A stretch of DNA of 64,000 nucleotides, taken from GCA-001856825 sp038729485 (GTDB lineage: Archaea > Thermoplasmatota > Thermoplasmata > Thermoplasmatales > GCA-001856825). Within the stretch, counting starts at the first letter, position 1. Every line of letters begins with the position of its first letter. The notes below the pieces were generated by a model that had not been told where the DNA came from, ran no database searches, and worked only from the letters and a program-made list of their open reading frames with translations. Shown here one piece after another: positions 34,231 to 43,613 of this stretch. Position numbers and translations under genes: made by a program. The stretch spans positions 122,203-186,202 of the forward strand of contig JAVYRX010000003.1 of NCBI GenBank assembly GCA_038729485.1, read 5' to 3'.

Positions 34231-34651
34231 GCAAAACAGAAGCAACAGATTCGTTTCCTCTTTGAATTCCCCTTGGAAAGTCAATTCCCCTCTCGACCTT
34301 CCTATATTCAACGGATATCGGAGAAAGTTTCTGCAATATATACTCAAAAGCAGCCTCCGCATGTTCCGTTGGGCCGCAGGTGAAAATATCCAGTGCCACA
34401 AATCCATATTCCGGCCACGTATGAAAACTCAAATGTGACTCGGCAAGAAGTATCACGCCGCTCACTCCATCTGGAGAGAACTGATGATAATATGACCTTA
34501 TCTTTGTGAGCCCGCTGTTTTTCACGGCAGACTCCATCATATCCTTAACATAACTTATCCTTGATATCTTGGAAGGTGATACACCCTTCAGGTCGCCGAT
34601 TAAATGAATTCCTATGGACACTCCAATATCACCAGACAATATGAAAGACAT
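34202..34651 (-). CDS. speD: S-adenosylmethionine decarboxylase proenzyme
   Basis: A 149-residue class 1 AdoMet decarboxylase. LLAESHLSFHTWPEYG contains the self-cleavage site between Glu71 and Ser72, which becomes the pyruvoyl group. CGPTEHAEAAFEYI carries the catalytic Cys. It gives decarboxylated SAM, the aminopropyl donor for spermidine. It complements the agmatinase gene 3 kb upstream; aminopropyltransferase is not in the window. Alternative C-terminal tail sequence is unusual but in frame. Confidence 0.93.
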   Translation of the reverse strand: MSFILSGDIGVSIGIHLIGDLKGVSPSKISRISYVKDMMESAVKNSGLTKIRSYYHQFSPDGVSGVILLAESHLSFHTWPEYGFVALDIFTCGPTEHAEAAFEYILQKLSPISVEYRKVERGIDFPRGIQRGNESVASVLPRTSILEGK

Positions 34652-34993
34652 CTAATATTTAAATTTTGATTTATCTATCATTGCCGATTGTTCAATATTC
34701 AGTTAAAAAAACGAATGTAATTCACCATGATACGTTCAAAGCTTAGTCATTTTCCAAGGTCTCCGCGAAGCACGATTCTAGGATTGATAAACAATTTAGG
34801 AATCATATTCTAAACCATTATAGAAGACTATACTTGGTTTCTAATTTCATATTTTTTACAATTCACATTTGTCTTTTATATATATTTTTAAAACGGATTT
34901 TCTCCCTTTTTCTCATGGGAATTAGAAAAGGTTAATAAGGTGTATATCCTATTGGGAGTGAGCGCAGAGCTCTAGACAAAGGATTGGTAAAGT
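34652..34993. other. Intergenic region between speD and the SSB gene
   Basis: About 340 AT-rich bases with no convincing frame. It contains TATA-like tracts (TTTTATATATATTTTTAAAA at about 34873-34892 and GTGTATATCC at 34941-34950). The second is about the right distance to start a transcript some 20-25 bases before the SSB ATG. An imperfect stem (TTTAGGAAT, CAT, ATTCTAAA) lies at 34795-34814. A small RNA cannot be excluded, but nothing specific is seen. Confidence 0.5.
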
Positions 34994-35416
34994 ATGGAAG
35001 AATTTACGAAAGTAAAGGACCTCAATTCTGGGTCCAAAAGGGTAACTGTTTTGGCAAAAGTTTTGAGTGTTGGGGAACCAAAGGAAATACAAACAAGGTA
35101 CGGAGAGAAAAAGACCGTGACAGAGGCAGTTCTTGGAGACGACACCGGTAAAGTTACTATGTCTCTCTGGGAAGAGCAGGCGAAACAGATCGAAAACGGC
35201 TCTAACATAATGGTTGAGAACGGATATGTGAGTTTCGTAAGGGGCCACATGAGACTTAACGTTGGAAAATACGGGTCTATAAAGAAGGCTGATTCTGACA
35301 TTAGCGAAATCAATGAATCAGTCGATATGAGTGAGAAGGAATACCCGCCAGACGAGACAGGAAGAAGGCCAAGAAGAAACTTCAACAATAATAAGAATTA
35401 TAGAAGCAGATTCTGA
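34994..35416 (+). CDS. ssb: Single-stranded DNA-binding protein (single OB fold)
   Basis: A 140-residue SSB of the short archaeal type: one OB-fold (residues about 5-105, with VTVLAKVLSVGEPKEIQTR and TVTEAVLGDDTGKVTMSLW) followed by a flexible tail rich in Arg, Asn and Pro (GRRPRRNFNNNKNYRSRF). It resembles the Sulfolobus-type SSB and the RPA70 OB folds. It coats ssDNA in replication and repair. An AAGGATTGG stretch precedes the ATG. Confidence 0.88.
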   Translation: MEEFTKVKDLNSGSKRVTVLAKVLSVGEPKEIQTRYGEKKTVTEAVLGDDTGKVTMSLWEEQAKQIENGSNIMVENGYVSFVRGHMRLNVGKYGSIKKADSDISEINESVDMSEKEYPPDETGRRPRRNFNNNKNYRSRF

Positions 35417-35420
35417 GCGG

Positions 35421-36041
35421 TTATTTTTCTATTAACCCTACGCAGAATCCTTTATTTTTTATTTTGATTATTATCTCATCAAGATCGAGTCCCTTAGAGA
35501 ACATTTCGTCATATACGCTCTTCAAGGAAGGAAACTGACAGACCTTACAAGGGATACTCTCAGATAGTTCTATTAATTTTTCGGAATAGTAAAATGATTT
35601 TACGTCTATGTTTTCGCATTTATTTCCAATTTTTTGAAGGACTGGGTTATTTGTTATTACCTCAACGCTTTTGCCCAGATTTGATGACTGAACTGATGGG
35701 ATTCCTGAATATTCGTGTTTGAATGTTTTTATGTGGCAGGATTTGCATAGTGTTATCAGATTCTTTGTAGAATCTGATCCGCCTGCTATTCTCGGGATGA
35801 TGTGGTGCACTTCAACCTGGAGTCTTATTCTTGAAACGTAATCAGCGGTATCAAACACAATAGGAGATTTTCCGCAAATTCTGCACGTATAAGAATCCCT
35901 TTCAAGCGTTATCCCCTTGGCAACAGGCCAAGGCATCGGGGAGGGCTCCCGGCTACCATTAGTATCGTAATCGTAGATCTTTCCGTATTCAGAATACTTC
36001 CTTCTAAGAAGCTCTAGCCTTTCTTCGTCTATAAACTTCAT
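35421..36041 (-). CDS. HNH endonuclease family protein
   Basis: A 206-residue protein with a complete HNH nuclease domain: zinc pair CRIC (53-56), catalytic EVHHIIPRIAGG (His79/80), Asn94 in STKNLITLC, and the second pair CKSCH (99-103). The C-terminal 90 residues are of unknown function and include one more CKVC pair. It could be a McrA-like restriction enzyme, a repair nuclease or a domesticated homing-type enzyme. It is convergent with SSB, only 4 bases apart, with no methylase or intron nearby. Confidence 0.85.
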   Translation of the reverse strand: MKFIDEERLELLRRKYSEYGKIYDYDTNGSREPSPMPWPVAKGITLERDSYTCRICGKSPIVFDTADYVSRIRLQVEVHHIIPRIAGGSDSTKNLITLCKSCHIKTFKHEYSGIPSVQSSNLGKSVEVITNNPVLQKIGNKCENIDVKSFYYSEKLIELSESIPCKVCQFPSLKSVYDEMFSKGLDLDEIIIKIKNKGFCVGLIEK

Positions 36042-36192
36042 CTCTACAGTGGAAATGAATTATCAAAATAACCTTTTAGTTAGCTAAATGGATCTCGCTG
36101 TCATTATATAAAGGATGATGGAAGCGAATGTCTCAGAGTAAAAACGTTTAAGATAGGTTTAATATCTAGCGTAAATTCAGCAGCGAAATGCC

Positions 36193-36831
36193 TTGACGTT
36201 AACATTGAGTGGGATCGTTTCATTATTCATAAAAGAATCCATATCTGTTATGAGCTCACTTGGGCCTGTTGGAGTATTCGCACTTATGGTGCTTGAGGGA
36301 GTTGGGCTTCCATTCCCGTCGGAGGTTATTATGGTCTTTGCAGGATTTCTTTCCAGTGGAAGCTTGTTAATGTTCGTTGTTTATGCAATAGTGGGTTCAG
36401 TTGGAGGTTTCCTAGGAAACATCATTCTCTACTACATATCAAGGTACGGAGGAAGGCCAATCATACTTTTCATAGGAAAGTATTTTGGACTAAGGGAAGA
36501 GCATTTGATATTGACAGAAAGATGGTTTGATTCCAAGGGGGAATGGACTGTATTCTTCGGAAGGTTCGTCCCGGGTTTTAGGTCATATATGAGCATACCG
36601 GCAGGAATTTCCGGTATGAAAATATTAAAATTTTCGGTTCTTACTTTTTCCGGCTCATTCATATGGTCGACATCACTTGAGACAGGAGGCTACTATCTTG
36701 GGAAATCATGGGAGAGAATACTGCCTGTGCTGACTCAAATTGGGGTAGTCCTTCTAATATTATTCGTAATAGGAATCGGGGTCTTCGTATATCTATCAAT
36801 TCGAAAAAGGCAAAACTCAGGAACGAGCTAA
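36193..36831 (+). CDS. DedA-family membrane protein
   Basis: A 212-residue DedA/SNARE-associated (VTT) protein, probably a lipid flippase or a membrane homeostasis factor. Motifs: VLEGVGLPFPSEVIMVFAG, GGFLGNIILYYISRYGG, and GRFVPGFRSYMSIPAGISG, which contains the conserved RxxP-type loop. Four to five membrane segments are seen. The start is ambiguous: TTG at 36193 keeps the N-terminal helix typical of the family, while the first ATG (36250) would cut into it. Confidence 0.85.
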   Translation: MTLTLSGIVSLFIKESISVMSSLGPVGVFALMVLEGVGLPFPSEVIMVFAGFLSSGSLLMFVVYAIVGSVGGFLGNIILYYISRYGGRPIILFIGKYFGLREEHLILTERWFDSKGEWTVFFGRFVPGFRSYMSIPAGISGMKILKFSVLTFSGSFIWSTSLETGGYYLGKSWERILPVLTQIGVVLLILFVIGIGVFVYLSIRKRQNSGTS

Positions 36832-36834
36832 GAA

Positions 36835-37449
36835 CTATAGAAATAAAAAGAAGTAAATAACTAATACTGCAGCTATCGAAAAAACGATTCCCCAATTTTT
36901 TTTGCTCCAGGCAAATACTTTGCTGCCGTCAAGAGGAGGTATAGGGATAAGATTGAAAAGCCCAAGCCATAAATTAATGTATGTTAAGTAATAAACGGCT
37001 ACGAAAATTATTGACCCAAGGTGGGCGAATAAGAGTACCGGCAAGAGTGCTATTCCAATTGCTAGGTTAGAGGAGGGTCCCGCTAGGGCTATTTTGCCCT
37101 CCCTTATTGGATTCCTGTAGCTTGCGAAATAAACTGCCCCTGGGAGGGCAAACAGAAAACCTAGAAGACCGGTTACTATAGTTAGCAAGAGACCTAGGGG
37201 CCACATTCGGAATTCCGACCAGGCACCATAATGGATGGCCGTGAATTTATGGCTCATCTCGTGGAAAAGGAATGCGGTTACTGTCATAAGGAAAGAAATC
37301 CCGAGCGCATCCATTATCGAAATCTTGAACGGGGATCTGGATACTATGAAGAAGAGAGCAATTGAAAGTGTAATAACTGACACTACTATGTCCCTTATTT
37401 CTTTAGCTGAAAAGCTACTTTTTTTGTAACTCACCGTATAAACAGCCAT
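36835..37449 (-). CDS. Site-2 protease homologue (M50), short form without PDZ
   Basis: A 204-residue intramembrane metallopeptidase. FLFHEMSHKFTAIHYG carries HExxH, and LFNLIPIPPLDGSKVF carries the Asp ligand. About six hydrophobic segments and no PDZ domain, unlike the larger homologue at 28.3 kb. The start at 37449 is supported by a strong ATTATATAAG box about 26-30 bases upstream; frames extending 20 codons further would run through that box. It ends 4 bases after the convergent DedA gene. Confidence 0.88.
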   Translation of the reverse strand: MAVYTVSYKKSSFSAKEIRDIVVSVITLSIALFFIVSRSPFKISIMDALGISFLMTVTAFLFHEMSHKFTAIHYGAWSEFRMWPLGLLLTIVTGLLGFLFALPGAVYFASYRNPIREGKIALAGPSSNLAIGIALLPVLLFAHLGSIIFVAVYYLTYINLWLGLFNLIPIPPLDGSKVFAWSKKNWGIVFSIAAVLVIYFFLFL

Positions 37450-37919
37450 CCTATACCTCAAGTATATCATCTTATATAATATGATACGTGCGCTTGATTC
37501 AAGCTCCAATAAGAGACAACTGACTTTTTAACCAAATTTTTTGTGTTATTTTTTTAAATTGTAATACCAATTATAGTTTGATTTTCTATAAATCCTATTT
37601 AGCAAATATTTAATCAATCTGTCTAAGTCTCATAACTACAAGGCAATTTCATTTTGGCCTTTCTATGTCCCATGTGAAAGGATTTTCCGAACTTATAGTA
37701 TGAAACGATGTTAACACACGGATCTGAAGTTTTGCTTAGGAGGTACTATTCTAGGTCAGGGAAACAACGCTTCCTTCTACTTGAGATAAACTATTTTTTC
37801 ATGGCGATAAAAGCAAAACTTGCATTTACCGGAAGGAAAGGTTTGAATAACATGACGAACCCAATCTATGAAAAATTAGATTCCGCAAAAATATTTAGCA
37901 AATGTAACATGGCCTATTG
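37450..37919. other. Long intergenic region between the M50 and MscS genes
   Basis: About 470 bases without a convincing gene. The left end has the TATA box of the minus-strand protease. The right end has AAATATTTAG, about 26 bases before the MscS start. The 11-base word ATTTAGCAAAT occurs twice, at 37597-37607 and within that promoter at 37893-37903. A 70-codon plus-strand frame (37708-37920) has no recognisable features and runs through the MscS promoter, so I left it out. Confidence 0.5.
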
Positions 37920-38798
37920 ATGGACAAGGGATCCTTCTTTAATCGCGTCCTGCCAATATTCGTCGTGGGATTGGTTTTAGTATTCTTGGTATTTTTACTT
38001 TTAAAGGTGATTTCCGTAGTCCCTACGGGCTACGCTAGATACACCAATGTTATAGAAGCTGTAGTACTAGGCATAATCCTTTACATCATTTTGAGAATAA
38101 TAATGAGAATAGTAGGATCAGTTTTGGACAGGAATATGAATAAGAGATATTCACGTCCGCTTCTATTTTTGATCTCTATTGTCGGGTATTTCATAATTCT
38201 TCTTGCCATATTGGCAATCATGGGCGTAGATCTCAGTTCTGTAATACTAGGGAGTGCGTTTGCGGGCGCCATTGTGGGACTAGCGGCCCAGCAAATACTT
38301 TCGAACTTCTTTAGCGGAATTCTCCTGATATGGTCGCGTCCTTTCTCAGCAGGAGATTATATCGAATTTAACAGCTGGCAATACTCGTATTTCCTTCCTT
38401 CCTATCCGCCAAAATACCTGTCTAGGGATGAATTCAGATGGAAGATCTCTGGAAAGGTGGAAGATATTTCATTGAATTTTACAACTGTCATAGAAGAGGA
38501 CGGATTGGTTACAAAGATACCTAACAGTGTTGTAATACAGGGAATAATCTCAGCAAATCCCCACAGAAAAAGAATTCAGATCAGGCTTGAAATTCCGAAG
38601 GCAAAGGACTTTACATCTTTTAAGGAAGGCCTTGGAAATATCATGAAGGAGTTCAGTGAGATAGATGACTATAAGGTGTATGTTGAGGAGATAGCAAAAG
38701 ACTCCTACCTAGTCAGAATAAACGCAGAATCTGAAGGGGAAAGGGCTGAATACACCAGGGGAAAGATCATGGAGATGCTTCTGCCGCTCACAAGGTAA
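37920..38798 (+). CDS. mscS: Small-conductance mechanosensitive channel (MscS family)
   Basis: A 292-residue channel. Three membrane helices end in the pore-lining helix with GSAFAGAIVGLAAQQIL, followed by SNFFSGILLIWSRPFSAGDYI, the MscS hallmark. The cytoplasmic beta and alpha-beta domains follow. It releases osmolytes on osmotic downshock. There is a short insertion (WQYSYFLPSYPPKYLSRDEF) after the GDYI segment that is not in E. coli MscS. A TTG immediately before the ATG is an alternative start; the promoter fits a leaderless transcript. Confidence 0.93.
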   Translation: MDKGSFFNRVLPIFVVGLVLVFLVFLLLKVISVVPTGYARYTNVIEAVVLGIILYIILRIIMRIVGSVLDRNMNKRYSRPLLFLISIVGYFIILLAILAIMGVDLSSVILGSAFAGAIVGLAAQQILSNFFSGILLIWSRPFSAGDYIEFNSWQYSYFLPSYPPKYLSRDEFRWKISGKVEDISLNFTTVIEEDGLVTKIPNSVVIQGIISANPHRKRIQIRLEIPKAKDFTSFKEGLGNIMKEFSEIDDYKVYVEEIAKDSYLVRINAESEGERAEYTRGKIMEMLLPLTR

Positions 38799-38959
38799 AA
38801 CTTGAAAATGTTTTGGCAAAAAGTGGAGCTCCCTAAATTAACGATCTGCTACAAATATTTGTGCCAGAAAGTTCCAATACCATGGCGGAGAGGGGTCATT
38901 TAACTAGAAGGCCAAGAAGTCTTCAATCGGAAAAGATCGTATGCAGATCATTGAATAGA

Positions 38960-40609
38960 TTAGCTATTCTGACCCAGGATTCGTCTACTTGGTGCATATC
39001 CCATCCATTCCAGGCATGCTGAATGCGCTTGGAAATCAAAATCGGGAGGGAAATGATCTGCAAAATGTCTATAATAAAATACTTCTGCAGCTGCAAGCAT
39101 CCCATCGTTGGTCTGTTTTTCGCCTATCAATATCAGGTAAAGCAATGCAAGGGTATTCGCGAACACGTTAAGTATGTCCTTGGCAAAGTATTCGGCGTTC
39201 CCGCTTGACAGGTATTCTAGAAATCTCATTTTTAGCAAAGAATATGCTCTTCTTGCCAGCTCCTTGTGATTGCCGGAGATACTGCTTATCAGATTATCTG
39301 CAAGTTCAAATAGAGCCTTTTCACTATGTTTCTTTGACAGAATCTCTAAAAAGTCTAACGCCTGGATGTTGCTGGTACCCTCCCACATCGATGTTACAAT
39401 GGAATCCCTGTGGAATTTTTCCATAGGAAACTCCTTTAGAAAGCCCTTCCCTCCAAGAATCTCCATGGAATATCTCGTTACGTAGTCGGAGGACCAGGAG
39501 CACATGTTCTTTGCAAGGTGAGTGAGTGCCCTCGCAACGTGATACGAGCTGTCATATGGTGGCCTCAGATTAGAGGCATCTTTGAATGCGTTTCCTGCGA
39601 TCAATGAAAGTACCATTGAAGCTTCAACCTCTGCCTCCATCTCTACCAAGTCTCTCCTTATAAGCGGGTGATCGTAAATTTTCCTTCCGAAAGCTTCCCT
39701 TCTCTTCGAATAAAGATATGCTTCCCAAAGTGCCTTCCTTGCTATGCCGACTGCGGATATGGCATCGTCAATTCTTGAAACCTCAAGAATCTCCAGCGCA
39801 ACGTAAATCCCTTCCCCCTCCTTCCCAAGTAGGAAGCCTTCGGAGTCCTTCAAAAGCACTTCCCCAGTGGGGACAAGAATCGTACCTAACTTGTCCTTTA
39901 TTCTTCGCAGCTCGTAGTTCTTAGATCCGTCGTCCCTTACGGCGGGAACGAAGAAAGCGGATATGCCCTTTGCACCATTTACAGAATTTTCTGTTCTTGC
40001 TGTAACTATCGCACCATCCGCAAGCCCAGCGTTGCTGGCGAAATATTTGTTCTCACCGTTAAGCACAAAATGATCTCCTTTCTTCGTTGCCAGGGTAGTG
40101 TTTGCTCCGAGGTCACTACCTCCCTGTATCTCCGTGTAATATGTTGCGCCAAGCCATCCATCTTCAGCGTACGATTTAAGGTACTTGGACGTTTTTGCAT
40201 TCCCATACTTGCTAAGACCATAGAGGGTTTGAGCAGTAAGAGTGAGTGTGCAGAATAGGCCAGCATCCGATATTAGGTAGCCTGAGATAAAATGATACAT
40301 CAGATCTCCTGAATAAATACTGTTTACTACATTTAGATCCAGAAGCCTGTCTATCATAAGGGAATGCGTTCTGGAAATCCAAATGCTGTCTATTCTATCG
40401 TCAAGAACTCCCCACATTTGAAGTTCAGGCTTCGCAAAATGATCAAGGAATACGACGTCCTCCATCATTTCCTGTCCTACGTATTTACCTATCTCATTCA
40501 ATCCTTCTGTTTTACTGAAGTTTAGGAATTTCAGAGTGGACGTGAGCGGCTGATCATCAAAATAGTTTATCCCATCGCTAAGGAATATGCTAGAAAACTT
40601 AAACCTCAT
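38960..40609 (-). CDS. Acyl-CoA dehydrogenase family protein (AidB-like)
   Basis: A 549-residue flavoprotein. YYTEIQGGSDLGANTTLA is the FAD-binding signature; GMSM-type features are replaced by ILEVSRIDDAISAVGIARK; RREAFGRKIYDHPLIRRDL and TSMWEGTSNIQALDFLEIL match the C-terminal domain of the AidB subgroup, which has an N-terminal extension and a long C-terminal helical part as here. It may oxidise an acyl-CoA, or bind DNA like AidB. It stands alone without beta-oxidation partners. Confidence 0.86.
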   Translation of the reverse strand: MRFKFSSIFLSDGINYFDDQPLTSTLKFLNFSKTEGLNEIGKYVGQEMMEDVVFLDHFAKPELQMWGVLDDRIDSIWISRTHSLMIDRLLDLNVVNSIYSGDLMYHFISGYLISDAGLFCTLTLTAQTLYGLSKYGNAKTSKYLKSYAEDGWLGATYYTEIQGGSDLGANTTLATKKGDHFVLNGENKYFASNAGLADGAIVTARTENSVNGAKGISAFFVPAVRDDGSKNYELRRIKDKLGTILVPTGEVLLKDSEGFLLGKEGEGIYVALEILEVSRIDDAISAVGIARKALWEAYLYSKRREAFGRKIYDHPLIRRDLVEMEAEVEASMVLSLIAGNAFKDASNLRPPYDSSYHVARALTHLAKNMCSWSSDYVTRYSMEILGGKGFLKEFPMEKFHRDSIVTSMWEGTSNIQALDFLEILSKKHSEKALFELADNLISSISGNHKELARRAYSLLKMRFLEYLSSGNAEYFAKDILNVFANTLALLYLILIGEKQTNDGMLAAAEVFYYRHFADHFPPDFDFQAHSACLEWMGYAPSRRILGQNS

Positions 40610-40763
40610 ACTTAAACATAATTTACGATTACTTGAAAATTATCCTTCTCAGCAGAACAGCGCAGTTTGGTACAAAGAATTAACACGGTATAGGTTTATC
40701 TAGAACGCTGAAGTGCGCAAAATTAATATCAAATGTTTTCAATTGGCTTCGGGTGAGTTATAT

Positions 40764-41423
40764 ATGGTTAAATTAACGTGGTTAGGTCATGCCGCATGGC
40801 AGATTGACTTTACAGATGCCGTTGTGATCGTCGATCCCTTTTTAAGAAACAATCCCAAGTCACCTGTGAAACCTGAGAACCTTGGAAAGGTAGATTTCGT
40901 AATCGTTACGCATAATCACGATGATCACGTTGGGGATGCGTTTGAGATCGTTAAGCAAAAAAATGCCAAGCTAATTTCAATTTTCGAGAACGTAATGCCC
41001 GCTTACGGGCAGGGTATACCTGAGGAAAACATAATAGGAATGAACATAGGTAGCCAAGTTGATTTTGGCAAAATAAAGGTCGGATTTGTTCAGGCCGTCC
41101 ATACCGGGAATTGCGCAGGCGCAGTGATAACAGGAGACGGGGTAACAATCTACCACGCTGGGGATACTGGGTTGTTTAGCGATATGAAGCTTATAGGTGA
41201 GATGTATAGCCCAAAGGCATCTCTGCTTCCAACTGGAGGTTACTTTACCATGGGTCCGAAGGAGGCTGCAATGGCAGCAAGAATGCTTGGGTCTGAAATA
41301 GTGTTTCCAATGCATTACGGCACTTTCCCTCCCATAAACACTGATCCTAGGGAGCTAAAAAATGCTCTCTCGCCCGACGTGTTAGTGCCAATATTGAATC
41401 CGGGGGAGTCTTTCATACTCTGA
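40764..41423 (+). CDS. UPF0173-type metal-dependent hydrolase
   Basis: A 219-residue metallo-beta-lactamase-fold protein. TWLGHAAWQIDF begins the fold, VTHNHDDHVGDAF is the HxHxDH metal motif, IYHAGDTGLF holds the bridging Asp, and VFPMHYGTFPP the C-terminal His. The family is widespread with unknown substrate. ATG at 40764 follows GGGTGA; an in-frame extension of 17 codons upstream does not resemble homologues. Confidence 0.9.
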   Translation: MVKLTWLGHAAWQIDFTDAVVIVDPFLRNNPKSPVKPENLGKVDFVIVTHNHDDHVGDAFEIVKQKNAKLISIFENVMPAYGQGIPEENIIGMNIGSQVDFGKIKVGFVQAVHTGNCAGAVITGDGVTIYHAGDTGLFSDMKLIGEMYSPKASLLPTGGYFTMGPKEAAMAARMLGSEIVFPMHYGTFPPINTDPRELKNALSPDVLVPILNPGESFIL

Positions 41424-41461
41424 ATGAAAAATAATAAATTTCACGAGAAGCTAAACGATAT

Positions 41462-42391
41462 GTGGAAAGCAGTTACTTTCTCGGTTTCGACGTTGGTGGT
41501 ACGAAAATAACAGCTGTACTTGCGTCAGAGAAGGGTCGCATCAGAAAAAGCGTCGAAACTAAAACTCGGAAGTTCAAAGGGGCCTCCGAGCTAATAGATC
41601 AAATACTTTCCATATCTAGGGGATTTGACGGGTACAGGGGAATTGGGGTAATTTTCCCCGCTCCAATATCGCCTGACGGTATAACGTTATATGCGCCGAA
41701 TCTCTTCGGATGGAAGGGAGTAAACATAAGGAAGAAGCTTGAGGAATCATTCGGGAGCAAGGTTTACATAGAGAATGATGCAACCGCCCAAGCTATATCG
41801 GTAAAGGTTTTCGGAGAAGGGTCCCGTTATAGAAATTTTGTTTATCTTGCTGTAGGGACAGGAATCGGTGGCGGGCTGTTCATCAATAACGAGGTTTACA
41901 GAGGGGCAAACGGCTATGCAGGGGAGTTAGGCCATTCTGTAATACTTGCAAACGGGCCAATGTGTGGATGCGGAAGGAGAGGGTGTTTGGAAGCGCTAGC
42001 ATCGGGGCGTGCGATCACAAGAAGGGCGATAGAGAATTCAAAAGAGATGAGGGGGTCGCAATTCCTATCTTCCATACCTGTGAACAGGCTCTCCGCAGAG
42101 GACATATTCAGCGGAAGAAGGCTTGGGGACCCATTTTGCATGCTGCTTGTAGACGAGACGGTTTATTATCTTTCAATAGGCATAGCAAATTACATTAACA
42201 CGTTTGATCCAGAAGCTGTCTTCATAGCAGGTGGTCTCATGAAGAACGATTCCTCTCTCATACAGGAGCTTAAGGAATCTGTTGACAGGGAGCTGGGGAA
42301 CTATTACAGAGATGTGCCGATAATACGTGTTTCAGAGAAGACTGTCGCTCTCGCCCCGGTTGCGCTTGCGGTATACGAAAATAGGAAGTAA
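41462..42391 (+). CDS. ROK-family sugar kinase (glucokinase-like)
   Basis: A 309-residue ROK kinase. GFDVGGTKITAVL is the phosphate-binding loop, IENDATAQA contains the catalytic Asp, VGTGIGGGLFI binds ATP, and MCGCGRRGCLEALASG is the zinc-binding ROK signature. Starts with GTG. It most likely phosphorylates glucose or a related hexose, and could also act on N-acetylated sugars. It precedes the gluconate dehydratase cluster on the same strand with a separate promoter between them, so sugar catabolism is likely but the substrate is not fixed. Confidence 0.87.
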   Translation: MESSYFLGFDVGGTKITAVLASEKGRIRKSVETKTRKFKGASELIDQILSISRGFDGYRGIGVIFPAPISPDGITLYAPNLFGWKGVNIRKKLEESFGSKVYIENDATAQAISVKVFGEGSRYRNFVYLAVGTGIGGGLFINNEVYRGANGYAGELGHSVILANGPMCGCGRRGCLEALASGRAITRRAIENSKEMRGSQFLSSIPVNRLSAEDIFSGRRLGDPFCMLLVDETVYYLSIGIANYINTFDPEAVFIAGGLMKNDSSLIQELKESVDRELGNYYRDVPIIRVSEKTVALAPVALAVYENRK

Positions 42392-42433
42392 AGATTAGGA
42401 AATATTTTTACTTAGGTTTGACTAGTTGTCAGC

Positions 42434-43603
42434 ATGACATCAATAAGGAATTTTCAGATCTTAGAGCTTGGAGAAGAAGGTGAAATGTCCAGCCCTTGGA
42501 GCTCGACAATAATTGTCTTGAGGTTGGAGACAAGCAATGGAGAGATAGGCTATGGTGAAGCTCCCACCACGCTGATGACAAGGCCTGTCTACGAACAGCT
42601 CAGGGAAGTGGGAAGGCAATTTGTTGGAAGGGAAGTTGAGGAAATTTCAAAAAATTACATGGAATTCTATAAGAATTCCTTCTATCTGCCTGTGTCAATG
42701 GAGTCTACTTCCGCATTGAGCGCATTTGAGATAGCTTCCTGGGATATAGTGGGTAAAACTTACGGAGCACCAGTATACCAGCTAATAGGCGGGAAAGTAA
42801 GAGAAAAGGTAAGGGCTTATGCGAACGGCTGGTATAACGATTGTGTTACGCCTGAAGATTTTGTGAAGAAAGCCTTAGACGTCGAAAAGCTGGGATTCGG
42901 AGCGGTAAAATTCGATCCATTCGGTTCCAATTTCGACATGCTGGAAAAGCCTGGTGGGAAGAAGGCAAGGGAGATAGTGAATGCTGTCAAAGAAAATACA
43001 AGTCTGGAACTCCTAGTTGAATGCCACGGAAGGTTTAATGCCAACGCAGCAATAACAGCTGCGAGCTATCTGGAGGATCTAGACCCACTATTCATGGAGG
43101 AACCTGTGCATCCTGATCAGATAGAAGGCCTGAGAAAGCTGAGAGAGAGGACGCAGTTAAGAATTGCGCTTGGAGAGCGAGTACTAAATAAAAACCTGTT
43201 CCTACCGTATCTAGTTTCTGATCTAGTCGATGTAATTCAGCCTGACGTTACTAATGTGGGCGGCATTATACAGGCAAAGGAGTCTGCAGCACTCGCTGAC
43301 GCATTTGGTGTCGAAGTTGCGTTCCACAACGCATTCGGACCAATACAGACAGCAGCGACGCTCCATTTAGATTTTTCAATACGAAATTTCCTGATTCAGG
43401 AGAGCTTCGAGAGTTTCTGGCCAGAATGGAAAAAGAGACTTCTTAGGTTAGGATACAGCCTTGATCATGGCTTCTTCACTCTCAGTGGAAAACCAGGTCT
43501 AGGAATTGACGTAGACGAAAGAATACTTGAGGAATACAAAACGGATTCAATGGAAGGAACCGACAATGAGCCACCGTGGGTGGTAAAGGGGACATTCAGG
43601 TAG
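42434..43603 (+). CDS. gad: Gluconate dehydratase (non-phosphorylative Entner-Doudoroff)
   Basis: A 389-residue enolase-superfamily dehydratase that converts D-gluconate to 2-keto-3-deoxygluconate. The overall sequence tracks Thermoplasma and Sulfolobus gluconate dehydratases: YANGWYNDCVTPEDF, AVKFDPFGSNFD, LLVECHGRFNANAA, MEEPVHPDQIEGL, VAFHNAFGPIQTA and the shared C-terminus PPWVVKGTF. Metal ligands fall within these blocks. A GAAATATTTTTACTT box lies about 25-30 bases before the ATG. It is the first gene of an operon with the cyclase-like protein, glucose dehydrogenase and a carrier. Confidence 0.93.
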   Translation: MTSIRNFQILELGEEGEMSSPWSSTIIVLRLETSNGEIGYGEAPTTLMTRPVYEQLREVGRQFVGREVEEISKNYMEFYKNSFYLPVSMESTSALSAFEIASWDIVGKTYGAPVYQLIGGKVREKVRAYANGWYNDCVTPEDFVKKALDVEKLGFGAVKFDPFGSNFDMLEKPGGKKAREIVNAVKENTSLELLVECHGRFNANAAITAASYLEDLDPLFMEEPVHPDQIEGLRKLRERTQLRIALGERVLNKNLFLPYLVSDLVDVIQPDVTNVGGIIQAKESAALADAFGVEVAFHNAFGPIQTAATLHLDFSIRNFLIQESFESFWPEWKKRLLRLGYSLDHGFFTLSGKPGLGIDVDERILEEYKTDSMEGTDNEPPWVVKGTFR

Positions 43604-43613
43604 GGGTCATATT

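Noticed and set aside
37708..37920. 70-codon plus-strand frame before mscS
   Set aside because: No recognisable motif, odd composition, and it runs through the TATA box of mscS.
38830..38925. Short plus-strand frame (about 31 codons) after mscS
   Set aside because: No promoter, no ribosome-binding site and no family features.
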